The notes below the pieces were generated by a model. The model was not told the origin of the DNA and searched no databases. It saw nothing but the letters and a program-made list of their open reading frames with translations. This document shows, piece by piece, positions 55,346 to 64,000 of a stretch of 64,000 nucleotides of DNA (positions are counted from its first letter, which is position 1; each line of letters starts with the position of its first letter). The stretch lies in NCBI RefSeq assembly GCF_001649575.2, contig NC_051441.1, positions 18,003,315-18,067,314 on the forward strand, read 5' to 3'. This DNA is from Kryptolebias marmoratus. Lineage: Eukaryota; Chordata; Actinopteri; Cyprinodontiformes; Rivulidae. The position numbers and the translations under genes were made by a program.

Positions 55346-55990
55346 ACGAAGTGGAAAGTCTGGTTTTTGGATCGACATTAAAGAACTTGTTCTCTCCTCT
55401 GGGTTTTTTTTTGTTTGTTTTTGTTCAGTTATGACACACAACGCAAAACCCCTCAAAGCTAATTTTAAGGCCACCTGACTTTGATCTTGAGCCGAGAAAA
55501 CAAATAGAAATCTATCAAAAGGTTGCCGCTTTATAACATTTCATGCTTGAGTTTGCACACACACATGCAGATGCTCACACACATTTACACACCTTAAACG
55601 AGACGTAGATTTATGGAATCAAACAGCTCAGCGAGGAATGTGAAACACTAGCCTGTTTTGTCTTGTAATCTCTGAATAACCATATCATGGATTTTCTTGT
55701 GATCTCCATATCTCCATATCATCTCTGTAATTTAACTGAATAAAGTATCTCTGATCCACATATAATTGTTCTTTCATCAAATGTATCTGTTTTCTTGCCT
55801 TCAGCGACTAAAGCTGTTTTCAAAGTTCCTGGATTTTTTTTTTTTCCTCGTTTTGGCAAATTGCCTTTTCCTGATTTAGTATTTTTTCCTTTTCGTTCCT
55901 TTTCTCTCAAGCAGCCACTGATCATACGCTCATTTTCACTCTCCCTTGTCTGGTGCGACTCCCCAAAGCTTTACCAGCGGATTTACTGGA
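55346..55990. other. Unassigned sequence
   Basis: No gene or repeat family was recognised. Confidence 0.4.
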
Positions 55991-56043
55991 TTAAAAAAAA
56001 AGAAGAAGAAGAAGAAGAAGAAGAAGAAGAAGAAGAAGAAGAG
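55991..56043. repeat. (AAG)n trinucleotide microsatellite
   Basis: About 14 uninterrupted GAA/AAG units follow an A run. Pure GAA tracts can form triplex DNA. Confidence 0.95.
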
Positions 56044-56409
56044 AAAATACCCTGAAAGGAGCTGCTCCTGTGGCACGATGCCGAGTGCAACACACTTTCA
56101 CTGCGCCTTCAGCGAAGGTATCTCTTTAAATAGAGTAAACAGAGTTCTCAAGTTTGGACCAAATATATGAAACACCTGACAGATCAACACTTTTTTTTAT
56201 TTTTTCTTACAACAAAACCTGTCACTGGCACAAATACGTTATCTGCCAACTGCTGTCCAGGGACACAAATTTCTTGGTACATTTTGTGCTGCTGGACACA
56301 AAAACAACCTTAAAGTCTAAATTCAGTGTGTAAAATTGTCATAAATGAATGTTTATCACATGCAACAGTCATAAATAAAATGCACACAAACAAAATTGAA
56401 GAAACAAGC

Positions 56410-56690
56410 ATTTTTATAAATGGACTGTACTTACATAGAGTCGTTCTAGCCAAGCAGGCCACTCAAAGCACTTTGCAACCCAATCTGTCCATATTTACCC
56501 GTCCATACAGCACTCTGCTACATCTCTACAAAGCTAATCTGAATAAATCATTCTATAGAGTCTAATCAGTGCTTGAGATCATATTCATTCAGCGATGGGG
56601 CACATCAGAGGGGCTGAGTGTCTTGCTTCAATATGTGGCATACTGGTGAAATGCTCTAACCACTGAGCCACAGCCTCCCCAATCTATTTT
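56410..56690 (+). repeat. Dispersed repeat
   Basis: CCACTCAAAGCACTTTGCAA, the CGATGGGGCACATCAGAG block, TGAGTGTCTTGCTTCAATAT and CTCTAACCACTGAGCCACAG follow the order of a common teleost dispersed repeat that ends in an ACTGAGCCACAGCC-like motif. It is separate from Rep-C, although both share a CTAACCACTG terminal motif. Confidence 0.55.
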
Positions 56691-57389
56691 ATTTTTATTT
56701 CTTTTAGTGGCTATGTTTAAAGTGCCTTATATGGTTCTTTGTAACTATTCTCATTTGAGCTAAAAGCTAATGCTATGCTCATTATCTGCTAACATGACAT
56801 GGCCATAAGCTTAATGCTTAAAATCCTCATGCAAGTACATCGACGATCTAATTTTACACAAGTTCACTGGATTAGTTTAGCCTGTCAGCATGCTAGCATT
56901 TGTGCTAGTTGTGTTTGTATATACATTGTATTTTTCCATTTTTTTTCTTTTAAACCGTGCGCAACAGAACAGGAAATTGATCAAAAGCACCAAGCTTAAA
57001 CTATGATGTCTATGATGTTTGTTGGGAAATCGAAATACGTCAGCACTACAGGAACCATCAGAGGTTAACTCAAGTTTGAGTCCTAAATTAATACCTGAAA
57101 GTCACCAATAGGTTTTACTGTTAGCGGTGGGTAAATCTTAGAAAACAATTTTTAACAGTGGCAATAGTCATGTAATAAAAATAGCTTTATTGTGTGGTTT
57201 ATGGGCACAATGTTTTCCTTTGCTTTCTGTGTCAGAGTGACGCAAACAGTCTTTTGTTTCTTTCCATTGGTCAAGTTCCTCAAAAACTAGCCTCTGGTTT
57301 GTCCTGCTTGGCTCAGACCATAAAAACAACTGTATTGTAATCCTAACTAAACTATTTTTTACTGTAGATATCTATGTTCATGACGTTGC
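56691..57389. other. Unassigned AT-rich sequence
   Basis: It includes a small GCTAAAAGCTAATGC patch near 56759-56773; nothing else was recognised. Confidence 0.4.
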
Positions 57390-57900
57390 AACTACAGACA
57401 CATTTACAGTCATGAAAAGAAATAAAAAAAAGAATGATCCAGTTTGTAAAATGTTTCAAATCTAATCTCAAGTGTACAAAAACACACAACTGATTCCATC
57501 GTGTCATTAAAAACTAAACAAAAAAAGTCAAAACTGAGTCCAGCCAATGATTCAACAGCTTGAAGAATCAACCTTTCTGAGCAATAACTTAAAGTAGTTG
57601 TTTTCTAACAATTTCTCTGAGCATTGCACAGTCTGACCTTGGGGTAAATTTTACTGGGACGTCCACTCCTGGGAAGACTGGCAGCTGTCTCGGGAATAAT
57701 CTCTCTCCAGAACTCCAGGTTGTTTGGAGATGACCTTTAACCCGTCCCAGATTGCTGGGCAGCAACAGTTGCTTCTTTTACTGAAGGTCATTGCTGATGT
57801 CTTTCCTCCCTGGCATCGTTTTAACAAACAGAGCAGCGAACTGCCAAACGTCCTGCTGGTATACATGTTTATGATGATCAGATAATCGATACTTTCCCTC
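57390..57900 (-). mobile_element. DNA-transposon-like remnant, class uncertain
   Basis: GGGACGTCCACTCCTGGGAA, TTGTTTGGAGATGACCTTTA, CCCAGATTGCTGGGCAGCAA, and GTCATTGCTGATGTCTTTCC occur in the order of a familiar high-copy teleost element. The minus-strand open frame (57651-57866) is a decayed internal piece. I do not assign a superfamily. Confidence 0.5.
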
Positions 57901-59139
57901 CTACAGAAGCAGCAAGGAAGATCTTAGTTTTTCACACGCAGCTTCTCCATTTTGGCTTCCCTTTTGTTTAATAATAAATGATATAATAGAATCTGTTGTA
58001 TGTTTTTGTACACTTTAGTCTAAATAATTTTAAAACCTGGTAAAGACCAGATTATTCTTGTTAAGTCCTGACAGGTAAAACAGATAGTGTAGACTTCCTT
58101 TTTCTTTCCTGACTGTAATTTGTGTTGGCCTTACCAAAAAAAAAAAAAAAAAAGCTCTTTTAATGTAGTCTAAATAAAAAACAACCTTCACTCCTCAGGA
58201 TTTACGGCAGATAAAGCAGCTGCGATCAGCTGCATATTATTTCCTTTTCTCCTGAAACACAGCTTATCGTATCGTGTGATGTGGCGTTCATCTGATTATC
58301 TTGACTAATTTTCCTTTTTCGTGGCCTGACACACCCCACAGGAGTTTTCATAAGTCGAGTCATTAGGTTGGAGCTGCGTACGTCAGTGAACAACGTTGCT
58401 CAATCGCCTCGCAAACTGCAACAGATGGAGGGAGTGACTTTACCAGCGTTCAGGTTTAACCGAACAGAGAAGTCATCGAGCAAAAGTGTACGGTATGTTT
58501 CCATTTATTGATAAAAACACGGTGAAAAGAGTAAAACACAACTTCCCACAGTTAGTCACACCTCCAAATGGAAAAACATCTGTGGTGTTTCCTTTAGAAG
58601 AAAGCAGAAAGTTAAGTCAGTGAATTTTATCATGATTTGTTTCCCCCAATGTCGTTATCAGATCTCTCTGTCCGTGGTCTACATACATCCTAATGCTGAT
58701 TACTCAACTTTGTGAAATTAGACAGGGATGTAGGAGTGTACACACATGCCAAAAATGAAAACAACCATGATATTAAAAAAAACACCAGCAATGGCGCAAA
58801 TGACAAATCGCTACGTCTGACCACATCTTTTCTGCACACACTGCATCTCCTCAACACGCAAAGGTCATGGGTGTATCTGACCACAGGCGAGTTATTTTTG
58901 TCAACTTCCATTATTGAGTGATCCAAAAATAAATCCAAAAGGAAGTCGTGTTTTTCTGGCTCAAGCTTCAGTGTCAGCATCAAAAGAAATTCACCAGGAA
59001 TGAGAGACTGATGTCACACACATTTCTGGCCTTCCTTTGTTAAAAAAAGATTTAGATGGAGAGTGCAAACCTCTCATGGGGTTATAGGGTTGTTACAAAT
59101 CTGGATCCCCACTAAAACTGAATTATTTGGGTTTTTTGG
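57901..59139. other. Unassigned sequence
   Basis: No gene was seen. A poly(A) run lies at about 58135-58153. Confidence 0.4.
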
Positions 59140-59436
59140 AGTCACAGGGAGCTGGTGTCTATCTCCTATCTCCATCATTGTGTGAGAGGGAGGGGACACC
59201 CTGGACAGGTTGCAAGTCCATCACAGGGACAAGGAGAGACAAACAACCAATCACCTAAGGACTATTTAGAGTTACCAATAAACCTAACATGCATGTTTTT
59301 GGTCCATAGGAGTAAACCCACCTGAGCAGAGGGAGAACATGGAAACTTCACCCAGAAAGGCCCCAGGCCGGGAAGCAAACCTGCAACCTTCTTCCTGGGA
59401 GGCAACAGCTCTAACCAGTGTGCTGCTATGCCACCT
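59140..59436 (+). repeat. Rep-C dispersed repeat
   Basis: GTCACAGGGAGCTGGTGTCT, GGTTGCAAGTCCATCACAGG, GACAAACAACCAATCACCTA, AACCTAACATGCATGTTTTT, and GGCAACAGCTCTAACCAGTG match copies at 8499-8794 and 15420-15766. Confidence 0.75.
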
Positions 59437-59544
59437 CAGGTAGCACCAGCTAATGTTATTTTAGGAAACAAAACTCACTGTCTGGTGCAAACTAAAGTTC
59501 CCAACCAAGCTAACCAGGTGTAACACAATGTGGATGTTTTACAA

Positions 59545-59822
59545 GCTGATGTCCAGTGATGTCCACGTCGAGAGGAGCCAGTTGAGGTGGCTCGGGCATC
59601 CGGTGAGGTGTTCCGGGCACGTCCCACCAGGAGGAGGCCCAGAGGAAGACCCAGGACACGCTGGAGGGACTATGTTTCTCGGCTGGCCTGGGAACGCCTT
59701 GGGATTCCCAGGAGGAGCTGGACCAAGTGGCTGGGGAGAGGGAAGTCTGGGTCTCCCTGCTTAGGCTGCTACCCCCGCGACCCGACCCCGGATAGGAGGA
59801 AGAGGATGGAATGGAATGGAAT
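59545..59822 (+). mobile_element. LINE 3' end with frameshifts, same family as 1-137
   Basis: The ORF remnant reads RSQLRWLGHPVR, then in the next frame GRPRTRWRDYVSRLAWERLG and GREREVW-like residues, ending at GACCCGACCCCGGATA. A (GGAAT)n-type tail (59802-59822) replaces the ATGG tail of the first copy. The WLGH and RTRWRDY blocks are the usual C-terminal signature of fish non-LTR elements. It is 5'-truncated, as is normal for LINE insertions. Confidence 0.8.
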
Positions 59823-59971
59823 GTCCAGTTAGGTCAACTTCTTGGCTTCACATGTTGGACTGTGAAGAATCCATACAGCTCATCTCCAAACCAGCCAACG
59901 AGTCAACCCAGCTATTGAGTTATTAAACTAACCCAGCAGTTTTTAGTGTGTAAGTATGACCGTAAACAAAT

Positions 59972-60021
59972 CTGCTCTAATGTAATCACTGACATTTGGA
60001 TCAGTGATTACATTAGAGCAG
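59972..60021. repeat. Perfect 21-bp inverted repeat with 8-base loop
   Basis: Arms 59972-59992 and 60001-60021 are exact reverse complements, separated by CATTTGGA. The next pair outward (59971/60022) does not match. It lies in unique sequence and matches no repeat family here. The stem is shorter than a typical vertebrate pre-miRNA. A recent template-switch event or a small structured element are the likelier readings. Confidence 0.9.
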
Positions 60022-60654
60022 CTGCCCACTCACCCATCAGACCGGCAAGTTCAGAGTTCGATGTTCAGACCGCTCAGTTAGGTTCAATTAAACCTGCGAG
60101 GCTTCAGATCAGACTCTGATTCACATTTTGACATTAAAGCTGCAACGGCACAACAGAAGACACTCAGTGGGGATACAGTGGACCTTTTTTTCCAATTTTG
60201 TCCACAGCTCTTCAGCTTCATAATTTGGTTTTATATAAGAAAAAAAAAACAGATCAAAACACCTCTTTTATTTTTATCTTTGTCTCCTGACACTTGCTGC
60301 TCTTTATTATCATGGCCTGGTTTTGTTTTCAGAGCTGTATTTATAAAAAAAAAAAAAAAAAAAAAAAAAAGATCTGTTTCCATTTTAAACAGAACATACA
60401 CACCTCTGATTAATTTTTCATGTTTCCAGCATCCAGAGTCTGGCAAGCTGCTAAACCTATACATAATTAACGGGTGTCAGTGCGTAAGCATTGAAGATGC
60501 TCAACTGGAAAAAGTGTGCTTTGACTTTTAGTAGCAGTACGTCAAACGGAGTAGACAAAACCCATAAAAAACTATATGAAAGAAAACAATTTGGGTGAAA
60601 TAAGTAAGAAAACCCAGCCCTCAGAGAAGATCTGTAGCTCAAACGTCCTTCAAA
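60022..60654. other. Unassigned sequence with a 26-A homopolymer
   Basis: No gene was seen. The A run lies at 60345-60370. Confidence 0.5.
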
Positions 60655-60925
60655 CATCACAGAAAGTTGGACTTTACATCATGGAACCGGCATTTTTTAT
60701 ATTAAAAACACTGTAGCTCCTTAAAAGTTCCTGCGTGCTGCTTACGGTTCATGAACGTTTTTCGACACCGCTTTTAGTTTTTGCACAAGAACAGTTTCAT
60801 CACGGCTTGCTTTCTCACGGCTCCGTGTTTCTGTCTGCCTTATTAGGAGTGCTGTCACAGAATAAGAGACACAAGGTGTCCGGTTACCACGGTGACCCTA
60901 ATCAGCTCCTGGCAGCAGCAATAAC
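60655..60925 (+). repeat. Rep-E dispersed repeat, copy 3 (deleted)
   Basis: CAGAAAGTTGGACTTTACAT, TTTAGTTTTTGCACAAGAAC, TCCGTGTTTCTGTCTGCCTT, and GTTACCACGGTGACCCTAAT with CTCCTGGCAGCAGCA align in order with copies 1 and 2. The X-box-like core is at 60883-60896. The left block and about 300 bases of the interior are missing. Confidence 0.65.
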
Positions 60926-62024
60926 GTTTCTTTCGAGCTTGGTGCTCTTCTTCTACAGTTTATACATCAGCATTTTGTCAGCTTAGATTACTACAAAATA
61001 AAAGTCCCAAATAGTGATTGGTGCCTGACGGATGCTGGAATTTCAGGAACTGCTTTTGCAAAATTTTCTTCATAAATTTTGATAAATGTTTCAGAAAAAC
61101 ATGCACTCATAAGTAACGTTTTCAGTAATTTCTTCACATTGGTACTTTTACTGCCCATCCGGGTGATTTCTTTTTAAACTCTTAGTTCATAGTTCTTCAG
61201 AGACATGCGTCAAAGACCGGGTGTACCTAAAAATAAAGGCAGCAGAGTTATGAAAGCGTATGTATGCAGCAACAAGCAGTGTTGTTGTGGAGCTCGTGGT
61301 TTCAGTTTGCATCACAGCAGGGCATTTTCATTTCTCTTTTTATCTTACTCAGATTTATTTCTTTGCCAAATTTTGCGGTGTTTTGAGTGTTGGGGAAACT
61401 GCTGCACAACGCGTTTCCCCCTTTGTCCTCCAGTACAAAAAAGTCACGTCACGTGATACAGTCTGTTCTCAAATTTGAACGTTTTTTGGGGTTTTTTTTT
61501 TTTAGTTTTGTCTTGTTTTTGCATGTTTTTGGCCGGTTGCCTACAAAATTCAGGGCTTTATTTTTGTATGTGTGAGTTTGCTGAGACCTACACTTTTCAG
61601 TTTACGACACAAAAGTATGCAGCGTAGATCTGAAACTAGATTTGTATTTATTTATTTTTAATCTAGAATGATGAGATTGTTCAAAGTTTAGCCCGACAAG
61701 CTTCACTTAAAATTTTTAAGGACTAAAAAAAAAAAATATGATTTTGAATGATTTAATTTGGGAACCCAGATCCAAGCTCAGCATGAGCGCCTGCTAACGC
61801 TTAGAGCTCTCTTTTAGACATCGTTTCAACCTTTACTGAACTGATTAGGGGAACCAAATAATCACAGGAGCGCCACAGAAAAGGGTCACTTTTTAAAAAA
61901 ATTATAATTACTCTGAAACGTGTAAAAGGGTCTGAATATACACTGAAGTGCCCCTGATAGTCATACTAATTATTTAATTCATGCTGATGAACGTTATATG
62001 ACTCATGCTGAGCTCATGGTTCCC
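60926..62024. other. Unassigned AT-rich sequence
   Basis: No gene or repeat family was recognised. Confidence 0.4.
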
Positions 62025-62530
62025 AGTACTGTCATGAACAGTGGAGATGACGGAGGCGAACCCAGAATGCAGACTCATTTTAAAGAAAGAAAAACTAATT
62101 TATTAAACTAGGAAAATGAACAAAAACAAAAATCTGACGTGGCAGCAAACAGATAAGAACTAAATAAAAATACATAAATGGAACAGAACTCAGAAAACCA
62201 GGAACACGGCGCGAAGCAAACAAGAGAGACAAACATCAAACAAACCTTAGACAATGGACCAGCGAGGTATGGGAAGAGTGACCGGGTTTTTAAGACTGCG
62301 GATAACGAGGTGAGTGGGAACAGGTGGAATGATTACTTATTCGGGACAGGTGAAGATGGGCGTGGCTAACAGACAAGTGAATGACTGGGGAAGAGTGGAA
62401 ATGAGAACACAAACACAAGGAGGACAGAACCAAGAAGAAAACAAAAACCAGATAACTACAAATAGAAAACAAAAACAAAACCAGAGAACTAAAATAAAAA
62501 CAACCCAGAAAAAGCCAAATCACCACAAGT
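62025..62530 (-). repeat. Probable dispersed repeat, class unknown
   Basis: The segment TGACGGAGGCGAACCCAGAA, ACTAATTTATTAAACTAGGA, through TTTTTAAGACTGCGGATAAC and GGTGAAGATGGGCGTGGCTA has the texture of a familiar teleost dispersed repeat. I cannot place it in a class, and no copy is seen elsewhere in this window. Confidence 0.35.
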
Positions 62531-62664
62531 ACTCTGATAAGACCGAAGCGACAAGTGAATTTCCTGTGCTGCTCATCCAGGTGAAGATCAACTCCTATAT
62601 GTAGAATCCGAAGCAGTTTGTTTTCTGGATAACAAAAGAAAAACGAATGTTTCAGAACATTTTC

Positions 62665-63030
62665 CTAAAAGGAGTTCTGTGGAAAGATTATGAACAATAA
62701 ATATCTTACCTGTCATGGATAACTCTTTGAATGACCACAGTTTATTGGCTCTTTGCGTGTAATGTAAACTTTCAAAATGTCATAACTGTTCATGCAGTTG
62801 CTCTTTTATGAAGCTATAAATAGTGACGGCGGCAGCCAGCTGTAACACTTCCTTTGCAGCCCAGGTGCTCTTCAAGAATACAATCTTCATTCAGCCATGA
62901 GAACTGGGTAATGTGAAGAATGACAGCAAAGTAAAGATTTACAATACAATAATACAATCTACAGCAGGTAAGATATCAATTATTCACCACTTTTCCACAG
63001 AACCCAAGTCAAAACATCGGAACCATCCCT
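62665..63030 (+). repeat. Rep-A element, internally deleted
   Basis: The left arm reads GGAGTTCTGTGGAAAGATTA, TATCTTACCTGTCATGGATA, CTCTTTGAATGACCACAGTT. The right arm reads ATCTACAGCAGGTAAGATAT, CACTTTTCCACAGAACCCAA, ending CGGAACCATCCCTTTG. The left and right termini are inverted copies of each other. Confidence 0.8.
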
Positions 63031-64000
63031 TTGATTGCATGAAACAAGCAGAACAAGCACCTACTTTTGAATTTTTGTTTGTTTGTTTCTCACTGAGACA
63101 AAATTGGCTTGTAGCATGTAAAAATATATAGCATCCCAGGTTTAACCTCAGTTGTTTACAAAAACAAAGAAGATTCACTTCTCAAAGGCGGGGCTTGGTG
63201 ATAAACTTGTTCAAACATAAAAAAATCTGTTTGTAACGTTGACATTTGAGATGGTTAACAATAACAGATGAATATCCTCATGTCAGCGTAATGAAAGATG
63301 TGAATTTACATCAGACAGATATGAAGATTAAACGTGAGCTATTAGCTCAAACTGCCACTGTAATTATCTTAATCTCAGTCTGTTAGAGGCCTCCTTTGTC
63401 ATATTGTTCCCGGCCTGCAGAGCTGCTCGTATCAGATAAAAACTCTTCTCTTTTCCTTTCTCTGAGTGCCCTTTGGCCCAAGTCTGCATGCCCCTGTGTT
63501 GACCTGCAGGACCACACAGACGTCAGGCCGGACGAGATGACACAGAGAAACAGGAAGTTAAAAAAAAAGTTTAAGAAAGAGGCGTGTATCGGAGCAGATA
63601 AGAAAAGGGGGAACTGCTGAGTGCAAATGAAGAGCAGTCATGCAGAGGGGGGGCCGCAGCAGAACTGAGATGAAGTCTAGATCCAGTCAAAGGGACAGAC
63701 CCAGCGTCAAGATTATGCAACCTCAGCTGAAGTTGCTCAGGAGGTTGGATCATTCTTCTAATTCACTGTGAAGCACTTCCAGCACCTGCAGTACATCCTG
63801 TGTGTGTACATTTCTTTTCATGAATGCCGCATTTCACTTGTACTTGAGAGAGTGCGGCTCTGAGGCGCAGATGAGTCGCGCGAGGTGGATCCGTGTGACT
63901 CGCGCTGATGACTCGTGGGTAAAAACCCAACATCTGGTGAGCCGTATTTCAGAAGTGAGGTCTCTCTGTGGGCTTTTTCAACAGGATATGGAAGAGTGGG
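63031..64000. other. Unassigned sequence to the window end
   Basis: No coding exon is certain. The last 170 bases are CpG-rich, with AP-1-like half-sites (GATGAGTCGCG, TGATGACTCG) and a possible splice acceptor TTTTTCAACAG at about 63976-63986. An exon or promoter of the next gene could begin here, but the window ends too soon to tell. Confidence 0.3.

Noticed and set aside
59972..60021. Calling the perfect hairpin a microRNA gene
   Set aside because: The 21-bp stem with no mismatch and an 8-base loop is too short and too perfect for a vertebrate pre-miRNA; without small-RNA data it is only an inverted repeat.
63896..64000. First exon of a next gene at the window end
   Set aside because: A possible splice acceptor and CpG-rich sequence are present, but only a few codons remain before the window ends; not supportable.

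Overview
This is vertebrate nuclear DNA, almost certainly from a teleost fish. It has low gene density, spliced genes with GT-AG introns, and many decayed fish-type transposons (Tc1/mariner-like elements, non-LTR LINE fragments, hAT-like and foldback elements). Microsatellites of (ATGG)n and (TG)n type are frequent, and there are two assembly gaps (4820-4884 and 42893-42943). I see no bacterial, phage or CRISPR features.

Only two protein-coding genes can be supported. The first is a five-coding-exon, plus-strand gene (CDS 6288-16936, 275 aa) of the folate receptor / riboflavin-binding protein family, best called retbindin (rtbdn). A probable non-coding first exon ends at 5170. The second is an intronless minus-strand AP-1 transcription factor gene, junb (CDS 25876-26886, 336 aa). 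Its TATA/CCAAT promoter lies near 27195-27228 and its AU-rich 3'UTR ends near 25455. The two genes converge. RTBDN and JUNB are also close neighbours on human chromosome 19p13, so the linkage supports both names.

Layout: 1-4800 is LINE remnants and unassigned sequence. 4985-17170 is rtbdn, whose 7.3-kb fourth coding intron is full of repeats. 17.3-24.5 kb is the repeat-rich spacer between the genes, with one CTCF-like motif. 24.9-25.3 kb is a dense cluster of transcription-factor motifs just beyond the junb 3' end: C/EBP, NF-kB overlapping STAT, CRE half-site and CArG. 25.45-27.3 kb is junb, and 27.65-27.70 kb holds an upstream ETS-CArG-CRE cluster. From 27.7 to 64 kb no coding exon is recognisable; repeats dominate, with a few non-repetitive islands that look like candidate enhancers.

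The most interesting points are four. First, the junb 3' motif cluster resembles serum- and IL-6-responsive elements reported downstream of mammalian JunB. Second, a long-inverted-repeat (foldback/MITE-like) family has about ten copies here. Third, a three-copy dispersed repeat has a preserved RFX X-box-like core. Fourth, there is a perfect 21-bp hairpin at 59972-60021. I did not find a wholly new protein system.
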